From contig FN649727.1 of NCBI GenBank assembly GCA_000310025.1, positions 3,490,064 through 3,554,063 on the forward strand: a stretch of DNA of 64,000 nt, written 5' to 3'. The notes beneath the pieces are model-generated. The model did not search any database. It saw only the letters and a list, made by a program, of their open reading frames with translations, and had not been told where the DNA came from. The stretch is from Ectocarpus siliculosus (taxonomy: Eukaryota > Sar > Phaeophyceae > Ectocarpales > Ectocarpaceae). How positions within the stretch are numbered: position 1 is the first letter of the stretch; every line of letters starts with the position of its first letter. This document shows, piece after piece, positions 42,122 to 53,416 of the stretch. The translations under genes and the position numbers were made by a program.

Positions 42122-44247
42122 ATGGAGAATGTTACACCACGAGCCTCATCTTCCGACAACGGATCGGATTCTGACGGATTTGTCGTCGTTTCGGATCAGG
42201 AGGACTTCGTCAAGTTGAAATCGCCGCCGCGGCCTCGGACAGCGGCAGTCGCAGCCCCAGCAATAGCACCATCGGCGGGGCTGGATGAACCTGGTCTTAC
42301 CGTTGGCATTGGTAGTAATGGCGGTGGCGGTGCTGGTGCTGCGCCTCACCACAGGAATCACCAGCCTGCCACCGCTACTTCTCCTGGGGAGTTAGTGTCA
42401 TCGATCAACCGCAGTCCCGCAGTGGCCACCGCGACCACCACCACTGTGGCCACCGCCACCTCCGCCGCCGCCACCTCCGCCAATATCGTCAGCCCTTCTT
42501 CACCACTCCGCCCGAACCATCCATGCCGCCACCACCACAACCAGCAAAACAGCCCTCCATGGACGAGAGTAGCTGCAGTGCCCCCGGAGGCGCCCCGCCT
42601 CCCTTCGCACTACGTGGAGCGGTCGGCCCTGCTCGAGAATGTCGTCAACATGCTCATCGCCAAGAAACACTTCGACAACGGCCACGCCAGGGGCGTTACC
42701 ACCACCAACAGCGGCGACAACCAACTCGACAACAATTTCCCCATCAGGAACAACGGCAACAACGGGACACATGTCGAAAAAAGGTGCAAAACATTCTTCC
42801 CCAGGGGCACCAAGAACACCAGCGGCGACGGGAACGGTAACGAAAACAGCAACGACGATGACGGCCTCGAGGGTGCTGCCTACGCCCTGCTTGGTGACAG
42901 CGGGTCGGGGAAGACCGTCCTGGCGTCGGCCATCGTCTCTCACCCCGAGGTCCGGAGAAAATTCTGGCGAGGAATCTTCTGGGTGAACCTTGGGCGTGGG
43001 GGAGTGGTGACGAGAGCAAGGACGGGGACAGGAGGAGGTTTGCTGAGAGCTCTGCTGCACGATCTGGCTGCGCAGGTGGTCGCGTTAGACCACCCACTCC
43101 CAGCCAACGGTGAAGAAGCCGCCGCCGCAACCGCACTCCTTGCCCGGTCGGCAAGCGCTGGAGAAACCCTCAAGCAATTGGCCACCTCAAACGGGGGTTC
43201 ACATGTAGGGGAGCTCAGCCGACTTCTGGTCCTTGATAGCATTAGCGAGAGTTTCACCGACAACCCCAACGCCGTGGCCGAACTGGAAAGGGCTGGGTTT
43301 ACGGTGTTGGTGACCTGCTCGAGGCCGTGCGCGCTGTCGGTACTGCGGAGCAAGCAGCCGATGGCAAAGCCGGAGGTGGGGGTACCCGGCGGGCTGCCCA
43401 ACGACCTTGAGCACGGTCATCGCACATCGCCACACCGTAGAATCCATGTCAGTGTGCTGCATCCTGCGACGCCAAGCGAGGCGGTGGAGATGCTGCTGAA
43501 GAGGGTAAGGCGGCCGGGTGGGGCAACAATGGCGGTTGAGGCGACGTCGCCCGCAGGTTGGGCAGAGCTGAAGGCCGCTGAAGCTGGTGGCCCGGGTGCA
43601 AATGCATCAACCAGGGCGTCGTTCGAGTCGTGTGCTCTTCAGGTGATTTGACTGCTAGATGTGGCGGTTGGTGTGTGGCTCGGTTGACTGGGTATGCACG
43701 TTGATCGATCGGTTGACAAAATCAAGGAAGATAACTAAGTCGTTTGCTTTTACCCCCCTGCTTTGTGACATTCGCGGCGTGAACCGCTCCAACTTTTCCC
43801 GACAGGTCGTCAACCACTGCAGGGAGGTCGCACCGCTGGCTCTCGCTATCGTCGGTGCAGTAATAGCCGGCCAGGATGAGAGGGGTGGCCGCCGGGACAA
43901 CTCGCTGTCCTGCGACTACGCTGAACGCTGCCGTCAGATCGAGCGGCAAGTCACCCGGCATCAAGATTGTGGTGATGGTTATGATGCTTTCAACAGAGTG
44001 ATGGAGTTGGGGTTTGGCGCGCTCCCTGGGGACAAGACGAAGGACTGCTTCATTAGGCTGGGGGTGTTGGCGGAGGGAACGGTGGCTCCACTCGACATGC
44101 TGTCCAACCTTTGGGGGCAGGTGATTCACGGTAGTGATATGATGGTTCTGGTGGCGGAACGAATGGAGAGGAGGACGAAACCAGGCCACGGTTGAAGACC
44201 AGTTAATTCTCCTCCCTGTGTACTCTTGCTTGTCGTCGTCGATACAC

Positions 44248-44304
<57 letters not shown>

Positions 44305-47300
44305 GGATACAACGCGGATACGCGAAAAACAATGGTAGACGTTGTACCTCTTCCTGCTCTGCCCCTCCCCCTCGTCTCTCATTTGTTAAAAACACGGTAA
44401 CACAAAAACCGATACAGCAGGATTCAGAGGAAACCGCACGGACCGTCAACGAACTCTCGGAGAATTCATTCCTCATCGAAATGGACCCGGGAAGCCGCTG
44501 TTACAGCATCCACGACCGCGTCCTCGCCTTCGCCAAGACCAAGCTCCTCCGCGCCGGTTTTGGGCCCGACGGGTTCCATTGCCGCTGTTACCTTGGAGGG
44601 GAGAAGGCGGCAGCGTCGACGACAGCAAGGAGCACGAGGGAGGCCGCAGTTGTGAATCAGGTGGACTACCTCAGCCGCCCGGGCATTCTCTCTCGGTTCT
44701 CTTACTCCGGCGGAGGAAGCAACGGCGTCATTGGCGACGGTGGAGAGGCGGGAATCGCTCTCGGGTGCGGCGACGGAATGTTGCTTGGGGGTCTGCCGGC
44801 GCTCGCAGCCCTGTGGCAGTCTCTGGAAGACCTCCGGTCTGATGACGACTGCTACTGTGAACGCTTTAGGATTGTGATGGGACGGCGACAGTCGCCTCGG
44901 CGGAGGTTTTTGGGGGATGCCTATGGGGCTTCTCTGCAGAGGATGGGCGTGTGCGTCGAGGCGGCGTTTGGCTACTGGGCAGCAGCGAAGCTGCTCCAGC
45001 TGCAGGTAACGCGCGAAGGCTCGTATCTATGGTACCGACCTCACTGACGCAGTATTATCATGGTACGATACACTTGGTTCCTGTTGGCTACGTACTCACT
45101 GGAAGCGTTGTACAAGATCATCATTTGCATCACGGCATGCAAGCAATACATATCTAAATGGCGTGCCATCGAGCTGTGGATCGTACGTATTCAGTTGCGG
45201 TAAATTACGTGGAGTTGATGCTTTTTCTCCGCCTTTTACCGAAGGAGCTAAATCGACGAATACATGCACCACTACACATCTGTGTCACGAGCCACAAAAG
45301 ATTGTGTCAGTAGAAGCCCCACAATCCCGCCTTTTTCTCTTGCCTATGGTTTTCATTCAGGGCATCAACAAAGACGCCAAAACGATGGCCGGGAAATCCG
45401 TCCATGTGGGAAACGCTCTTTACCATGCCGGTGCGGCCCAGGCGGAACGGCTCCCCTCGAAATCCACGCTGCTCAGGCAAAAGGTGGGTCAGTGTGAATA
45501 ATGATCCCAGGGCTGTCTATGGAGGAAGACGCCGTTGACCGTAACGTGGGAGACTTGGTGAATCAAGTCACCAACAAGCGCGGCCTCAACACACAAGGCG
45601 GAGCAACCTCCAATGCTTTAAAGGCCCAACAGTGTTTCTCTCTGCGACGTCGATACGCACCCTAAACACCCACACCATGAACGATCTAGAAGGCATGTGC
45701 AGTACCCATTGTCAAGTCGAGCACACACAAACGCATGACTGGCTCTACCCATCATTTCATTATTTCTTCTCGCCACACAATAGGTGAACTGAAACTTATT
45801 CGATCGAGTTGACATGATGTCCAATACAAACCAAACGCTGACAACTCCTCCCCCCCCCTTAACCTCCAGGGCAAGGACAACAAACTGGTTGATCGGTATG
45901 AGAAGGAGGTGGAGTCTGTCAGGCTGAGCTACGGGTATCACCACCCGGCCGTGGCGTCCGCTCTGAGCAGCCTTGCCCATGTGCTATTGGAGCAGGTACC
46001 TATTCTGAACTGAAAATCGTGCCTGCCATGGTCGCTGGAAGAAAATGGCTACAAGGTTATATTGCAGGGTGGTTGTACAAGTGGGCATACGGCAGAGGGG
46101 TCCACAAAGAGTACGACGCGCTCTAAATCAACAACACGATAAGAATGTTCTGGAACGACAGGAGCATACCCAAAACGTCGCGTGAAATCTTTGGGTTGTT
46201 AAACATTGTTTCAACGAATCGGAATCATCGCATGTTTGAAAGATATAGTGAGCGACTTTGCAGGAAATCGGCAGAAATGTTGCCACCGGTTTACAGCGAT
46301 GCAGGCATGAACTTGTGCCCCGAGAAAATCGACGTTTCCACTACAAGTGGAACGATAGAGCCCGGTGTTATTCGACGTCAATGCGATACTATTGCTGATT
46401 TGCCCTTTGCTGCTGTACGTTCAAATCGATTATTCCACGCCCATGCCCCCCCACCCCCCCTCGGTGTTTGCCATCGGGATTGGGTTTTCGTCGCTTGGCA
46501 ACGACGTTGTAAAACAAGCCCCCCCCCTCGGTATTTGCCATCGGGATTGGGTTTTCGTCGCTTGGCAACGACGTTGTTAAACAAGCCAATTCACTTCGTG
46601 AACTCGGCAACCAGGTTACCGTTTTTTTTTTTTTACCTCGGTTTTTTTTTTTGGCGGTAACCATAATGGTGGTCGAGTAGATCATGTTGTGCTGGATCGA
46701 TAACCCTCACTCCGCGCAACGGGGGATGGTCGCACCACGTTGTGTTAAAATGGTCAAGCACCCTCGAGGCAGTTACACAGTGCTTACAACTGTCTCTGGA
46801 GGTGAAAGCACCAGAAAATAAATTAAGTCATACGTAGCTGTCATCCGTACGCAAGGAAGTAAGCACAAGATGCCGAACACCCTTAGCAGGATGCAGCTCA
46901 CCCTTCATGCGACTCGCCAAATACCTCACGGCGCTTCGCGCTTGGTGATGTGAGAGCCTGGTCCGGTGAGAACCCGGCGTGCTCCGTCCCGGCTTTGTAG
47001 GGATGCGAGGTCAATGGTCTAACGACTACGGCATGCACGACGAGTACACCCCCCCCCCCCCCCCCCCATGTCTTCTTTTCCGACAATGCCCTCCTCGACT
47101 TCCCCCCTATCTGCATCTATGCATATCATTTCGGCACATGGGAGGTAACAAAGAATGAGGTGAGGAGAATCTGAGCCCCCCCCCCCCTATATCCCCTTCT
47201 ATTCCGGGAATGAATGCCTTTGCCAGGGAAAGACCATTCCCGCCGGTGTTCGCTACAGAGAGGCGCTGGTGGCCCTGGAGGGCTCTGTGGGAGACGATCA

Positions 47301-48019
47301 CCCATTGGTGGCGAATGCTTTGATGGATGTGGCGAAAGCGGATACCAACCAACTTATGCCCCTCCTCGACGGGGTGAGTCCCAATAGACACGTTCTAGGC
47401 GTGTTGATTGTGCCCGTTGCATTATTTGATGGTATCTGGTGGCATGATACCGTGCTTCGCGGTCGGTCATGATCCACGGCGGTGACAATAAGGATGATAT
47501 GATGGAGTTCCCCCTCCCCTTGTTTCTGTCCTTTGGCGTGAACATGCACTCTGCTTGATCTCAACAACACCACGATGGGGACCAGGACGAAAGGCGGCTG
47601 CTCCTGAACACTCACAGCAGCGAGCTGTGCTCGAGAGCCCTGTCCATCTACGACGACGACCTCGGGCTGGCAGTGATCATGTTTCTAAGAGAAAATACCA
47701 CGCCTCTCGTTCGCCTGGCTCACATGCTGGAGGAGCAGGTGTGTGGAGGATATTTGGTAAAGCGCAGTGTAATGGTCGGCCGTTGCATCAATTTATCATC
47801 CATGCAGCATCATGCGGTCCTTCGACCTGCAACAACCAAGTTACGAGGAAACTTTGATGCCGAACATACTGTTCTCGACGACAGGGCAACGTCAAAGAGG
47901 CGAAGCGACTTTGCCGGGCGGCGCTACACACCCTGGACGGGGAGAACCCTCTGGGTCGTCCTCAAGTCGCTGCAGTTCTGGCCACCCTAGCGGACCTGCT
48001 CGGCAAAGAGGTGCGATGA
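42122..48019 (+). CDS. NB-ARC-TPR protein (STAND ATPase), eight exons
   Basis: Exons: 42122-43642, 43806-44120, 44421-45005, 45361-45483, 45870-45995, 47227-47373, 47586-47738, 47885-48019, about 1034 residues, every intron phase 0. Residues 1-160 are a low-complexity Ala/Thr/Ser/Pro region. The NB-ARC module has a P-loop G-D-S-G-S-G-K-T (258-265), Walker B L-L-V-L-D (368-372), a V-L-V-T-C-S-R sensor-like motif, A-P-L-A-L (the GLPLAL position) in exon 2 and an I-H-D motif (the MHD position) in exon 3. Exons 4-8 encode about 42-51 residues each; those of exons 5 and 8 read as TPR units. STAND proteins act as nucleotide-dependent switches, often in pathogen sensing, but the ligand is unknown. 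NB-ARC-TPR genes with shuffling TPR exons are known from Ectocarpus. The last exon may instead splice at GAG/GTGCGA and continue. Confidence 0.85.
44250..44299 (+). repeat. (CT)n tract in NB-ARC gene 1 intron 2
   Basis: About 25 CT units between exons 2 and 3, the same repeat type as in the Lon introns. Confidence 0.95.
46461..46660. repeat. 67-bp tandem duplication and fold-back in NB-ARC gene 1 intron 5
   Basis: Two copies of a 67-bp unit (46461-46527 and 46528-46587) share TGCCATCGGGATTGGG and CTTGGCAACGACG with few differences. Just downstream, GGTTACCG and CGGTAACC bracket two T-runs and form a small inverted repeat. Confidence 0.8.
46930..47066 (+). mobile_element. LINE 3'-tail copy or SINE sharing that tail
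   Basis: The words GGTCAATGGTCTAAC, GGCATGCA, GAGTAC and a long C-run match the end of the LINE at 12410-12475 in the same order. Upstream, TGCTCCGTCC and GGTCC words also match. This is either a very short 5'-truncated LINE insertion or a SINE that borrows the LINE tail. It lies in intron 5 of the NB-ARC-TPR gene in sense orientation. Confidence 0.7.
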
Positions 48020-48452
48020 AGCGACGTTCATCGCACAGCTGGTACCGTAGGAGGGTCCCCGTTCAAGGGCCCGCAACGACGCGAAAATTGGGTACAGCAG
48101 CATTCCATATGTGTCCTTTTCGTGTCGGTGGTTGGGAGAAAACAGAGCCGAACCCCGTTGTCTCTTGGTCTCCTCGACTAGTCTACTGCTGCTGTGGTGT
48201 TTCCTGTTCGTGCTCTACCAACTTCGTGACTGCCTCCCGCATGCATGCTGCTTGCCACCTCAGATGAAAGTGGGAACATATCGTCGCGTGTGTTGACTGA
48301 TGAATACCAAGCATTTGCTGCGCCACCATCATTGCTGCATTCTGCCGCCGGCGATGATGCTGAGAGATGCTGAGTTTTACTGCTGTTCTCCCCATGCTTT
48401 GCTGCCCTCTCTTGGAATGATTGATTCGTCTTTCAAACCCACGCACCCGAAG

Positions 48453-51400
48453 ATGCATGGGTTCACGCTTCGGGATGCGTTCGCTTGTCCAATCACCGGC
48501 GAGCTCATGCGAGATCCGGTGGTTGTGGAGGACGGTCACACTTATGACAGGGAGGCTATCGAAATGTGGCTGAGGAAGTACGGAACTTCTCCCAAGGTAT
48601 AGAGCAATCAATCTATCTACTTTTACGGCAGGTTCTAAACCTTTCGATTCAATAACTGGGTGCGAGAAACGGTATCACTCAATCCCTGATACGTCTTGAG
48701 TGCCACACCGTAGTCTTGTGCAGTTACCGGCAGGCCTTTGGCAGCGCAACTCGCATATTTTTCGGCAGGAGTGTGGAGACGTGGAGACTCTTGCTCAGTT
48801 TTTTAGTTGGTGGGTAGGTCTTTAATGTGAAAAAAAACTTCAACACGCAACTACATCCACGGCAATCTTTGTTGAATGAAATGTAGAGATTATTCTCTGA
48901 AGTCTCCTCGAGTTGGCAACCACGTGTAAGGGAAAGCACACCGTGGGGCGTTGAATGCCAACGTTAGGGGAGCGGTTCTCACGAAAGCTTGAAGCGGGTA
49001 TCCCGGAGCGTTTTCAACTGTGTGATGTTCACTAGCGTTTTTGGAGGGGGGGGGGAGTCTCAATTGACGACGGATGGTCAAAGGCCATTGTGGCAATTGT
49101 CCTCTTCACCAACCACAATTGATTATTCTCGTTTTGTCATTCTCTCGCTCTCTGGCTCTCTCTCTCTCTCTACCAGACCGGTGAGCCCATAGAGCGTCTG
49201 CTGCTAGTGCCCAACCTGAACCTGCGGCGCCTGATCAAGGACTTCCTGATCGAAGGTGGCGAGGAACTCTATGTGGGCGGACGGGACGGTGATGGTGGCG
49301 ACCAAGACGACGGGTCTGGGGAGGTTGATCGCGACGAAGGAGATGGAGGAGAAAGCGGGTGGGAGGAGAGATCGGGCACGGGGGAACATCGGGAGTGCCG
49401 CTTCGCGCTCGTGACCGAGCAGATACTCGTACTCAAGGTGTGTGTACCACGACGAGTACACCGACTGGTGATGAAGGATTCCACCTGCCGAAAAGAGGGG
49501 AGAACGTACGAGATGACGTTAATGAGTACGCTGTATTTGCGCAGAAATTGTTTTGGAATGCGTGCTATGTCCTCCGACGTTGGATGGGTCCGGCAGTAGT
49601 GCACGATCCCGCCCAGTCCAACGGCTTCGAACGAAAACACTGGGAGCAAGTAGCTACCATAGCAGGGCGGTAAAAGACAAGAGCTGGTGAGAGATCGTGC
49701 AACAGCTCCGTATTTCCCTGGCAACAACGCCCAAACTTGGTACATAATTTATGCATACGTGGTGCTGACATCCTTCAACCGCATTTGACAGTGCTTGGGA
49801 AGTGTCTATCCTGGCGGGAACATCGAGTCCTTCCGCGTCACGGAGCGTGGGTGTGTGGGCGGGCGCAACCAGCCGAATACGCTGGCGGGGGCGGAATTTG
49901 TGCAGATCTCAGACGCCACTGTGAGCAAGCGCCACTTCGGCATCGCCTTCGACAAGGAGGTGTGTAAACCAGCACATCTGCCGTGGCCTCAGCCAGTCCG
50001 ATCAACATGTAGAAAATGTATCCTAACTGTTGCAGTTTTCGTTTCTGCTACAATGTTGTTTGCTTCAAAAATCAAGACCTTTTGCCGTCGGCCAAAGTTG
50101 CTACCCACTCTTGACTCGCCCGTTGCTACACGATAATTTTTCTCTCCCCGATGTTGGCTGTCTGCCTTCTTGCGGTGCTAGCTCTGTACTCCGTAACCAG
50201 TTTTCGACCCTGTCGAGCGAACAATTTGTCCTCAAGTCTCTCTCCCCCCCGGCTCTCACAAACCATCGCTTTTCACTGCGCGTGCGCTAGATGGGACACT
50301 ATCAACGAAATATCTCGACGCGTTTGGTCTCCTTTTGACAACGGATGTTCGTTGCTCTATCGTAGGATCAGGGCAGGTGTTGTAGAGGAACGCATTAAGC
50401 ATGTTTTTGTATTTGCTGGCAGCAATATCAACGACGACACCTTGGAGCTCAAACCCGTGCGCAGACCATCATGAGTGTCATGATTTCGTCGGACAGATCG
50501 GGGTAACCAGTGTGCTTCGTCGAAGCTTTAGAACCATGTTCGCAAGTCCAGTGCATTTTCAGGGACCCCTCGGGAGGTGGCAACGGTTCTAGCTCGACAT
50601 TGCGTAGAGTTCAGCGTTGTGCCGAGTCTCAACTCGCCTGCTATATATCCCCCGGCCTTTTGCCTCGACGTAGCTGTTACGCCGCCCGCCGCTTCGCCGC
50701 TATCCAGGACAAGCTATTCTCGTTGCGTGACCTTGGAAGTGCCGGTGGGACGTTCGTTCGCCTGGAGTTAGGGGTGTCCACTCTGCTTTATCCCGGCATG
50801 ATCATACTGCTGGGAAGGCACCAGGTACGTCACCAGCACAGCGCCAGACCGTATCACCCAGCTTGGAACTCTCCTCGTTTGCTGAGGTCGCCTATGTTCC
50901 CCCCCACTGTTTGTTGTTACGTTGTTAGATTTGCGCGTGCTGCACGACGTAGTCATGAGGTAGGAGAAGAAAACGTACCCTTGCGCTGCGGGTGGGAGCG
51001 CGCCACTTTGGTCCTTACAAGTCCCTTGCAAAGTGCCACGTTTGTTCGGCGACAACAACCTCGCCTCCCCCATCTTGTCTTGCCCCGCCCCCCCCCGACC
51101 TTCTTATTCCCAACACCCACCACCCGAATCCTATCGAACACCAGCTGGAGGTGATAGACGTGTCCTCTACCGATTCTGAAGCAAAGGCGGTCGAAGGTGA
51201 TCGTAATCCCTTCGCTGTGGGGGACAAAGGCAGCAACGCCACGTCGCCTTCCAGCCCGTCAGCGCCCGGGAATAGTTCGTCGACGGCAGCCCGCCGCAGA
51301 GGCATGGCCTGCAGTATTGTTGGGAGCGCCGCGATTGTCAATAAAGGGCCCACGACGGACGGCGGGGAGCGAGAACCCAGGCACCCGATCAGCCCACAGC

Positions 51401-53416
51401 CGGCCAAGTCTTCGTCCTCGAAGGTGGAGCGGGGGCTGAAAGCGTAGAGGGTCGGGGGGGCGATGAACGGAGCGGGCGGAGGTTTGTCTAGAGGGTGTGC
51501 CGTCGCCAATTGCTGTCAGATCGAGCGGAGCACCGTGGCAGACAGGATAGCAGTTGGTCGCCCCTGCAGCACGAAAACACAGCCGGTGGGGAGCGGGTGT
51601 GCTTGACACTCCCGTTTAGGGTGGGGCTAGAATGTTTTGTAGGGAGCTGGTGCCGCTGCTATCAGTCGTGGCTTTTCGCCATTGGTCGTCGACACTCCGC
51701 TGTTATGGTCCCGTCCGTATCGATGGTGCGGTGTCTGTGTAGTCGATGTGGTTGTTGCTTGTGGATTCGATTCTCCGCTCATGTACGTTTCTTGTACGGT
51801 TTGTGCTTGCCCTTAGCAGCACGAAGAAGGAGAAGGAGGCATATCGGACGACGAGAAGGAGCTAGAGGCGGGAGCCAAGCCGGGCAGGAGGAATCCGAGA
51901 GTCTGCCTAGAGTGCTTCGCACCAGAAGGGACCCCGATACAGGCAAGCAACCACGTATCGCCGCCGTCCGCACGAGTGTGGGTGTGGGCGCTGTCTCGAG
52001 GGCCGGCAACCCCTCGCCGGTTCTCTGGGAAACACGCGGCGACGTTTCGAGATTTCCGTCACTCTGTGGTGCTAATCTGTGACTGCCAAGCTTTGACTTA
52101 TTGAGAGACGGGATCAGACCACCGTTTGAGTTCGACACTCTGATCGGTGTTGATTTTCTCTATACCAGGGTCTACGTGTCTCCGGCTGAACGGCCAGCGC
52201 ATATGTCTGAACTACGAACACACCCTTAAATAGGATACGCTCTTCCCTAAAACAACGGAGGAAACCCTCACATCTCGTTCTATGTGGGTTGTACCACCCG
52301 CACCCATGCAGGGAAAACGTTTCTTTGTGGGCAGAGAAGGGGCCACTCTCGGGGGGAGGAAAACCAACACGATCGCCTTCTCCTACGAGTCGGGCGGAAC
52401 TGTGATGGGGATAGATGATTTCATCTCGGGAGTACACGCCAGGATCGTGTATGATGACGGAGGCGGCTTCTTCCACATCACGGACGGCAACTCTTTCAAG
52501 GTTTGGTTCGCTGTGTGTGCAGAACGTCCTCCCGCGATGTGGCTGTGTCTTGTCCACCACGAACACGGGGCAAGGGTGTATTTAGTGGCCGTCCGCAGCG
52601 ATGTGCGAATCGTGTACGTATTGGATCGAGGGTGTGAAGTTTGCGGATAGAGACTGATTTCCCGACATGGTTTCCGCGAGTCCGGCCCATTCAAACTAAT
52701 TCCCCGTCCCTGACGTTCTCACTGATATGTCTGGCCCCTTGTCACGTTGCCCCCCTTGAAGTCGTCGAAGAACGGGACATGGGTCCGGCTGAGCGGGAAG
52801 CATACGGAGAGCAGGCCGTACCCCCTGTCCCACGGTACCGAGATCCTGATCGGGACGGTAAGGGGCGGGAAGGGTGGGAGCATGCGTGAAACGATCGGTG
52901 TTAGACTAGCGTAGGCACGGTCCGAAGGGCAACTCTGTATGGGGTGACCGAGTTGGGGGGAAGGTAGCTGCACGCGTCGGCTCCCGGAGAATTATCGTTT
53001 CTTAAGAGGTGTGTCCTGAGGCGCGGCGATTTGCTAGTCGGTACGATGGGAAGAGAAACGCGTGGACGTGAACCCGAGAGCTGCCGATAAACGCCAAAAC
53101 CAGTCAAGCGTGCCACCCACTGTGTTGCGGGGGTGGACTACAGGTCGAACGGTCTGACGAGCGATTAACATGTAGTTACAATAGCTGGAGCCACTTTTCC
53201 CCGCATGCTGACTTACTTCGTCATTTTTTTCTTGTTATCATCTCTGTCTCCCCTGTCAACGCGCAACGATTGGAACTGTAGGTTCCGTTCTCTGTGACGC
53301 TGGGGCGGTTGAAAAAGAGTTCACCGCCGAAAGCCGAGGTTACGTCATGTCGTGAGGGATCAGGACCATCGATCCTCGCACCCGCGGGGAGCGAACCCCG
53401 ACGGCAATCGTCATGA
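48453..53416 (+). CDS. U-box protein with two FHA domains, nine exons
   Basis: Exons: 48453-48596, 49177-49437, 49792-49959, 50708-50824, 51145-51423, 51820-51942, 52312-52500, 52771-52857, 53282-53416; 500 codons plus stop, all phase 0. Exon 1 with the start of exon 2 gives a U-box: [16 protein letters not shown], then G-H-T-Y-D-R, T-S-P-K joined to T-G-E-P, then L-R-R-L-I. U-boxes recruit E2 enzymes, so this is a probable E3 ubiquitin ligase. FHA 1 (about 136-230) shows G-G-R, V-S-K-R-H and [11 protein letters not shown] 2 (about 365-456) shows G-R-E-G, I-S-G-V-H and N-G-T-W-V-R-L. FHA domains bind phosphothreonine peptides, so phosphorylation-dependent substrate choice is likely. An acidic Gly/Asp/Glu stretch precedes FHA 1. 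Exon 6 may end with a GC donor (CAG/GCAAGC) or a GT donor 12 bp later. The ATG at 48453 follows AAG, so exon 1 could be an internal exon of a longer gene. Confidence 0.82.
49148..49176 (+). repeat. CT-rich tract forming the exon 2 acceptor of the U-box gene
   Basis: CTCTCTCTCTCTACCAG directly precedes exon 2, so the repeat itself serves as the polypyrimidine tract. Confidence 0.8.
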
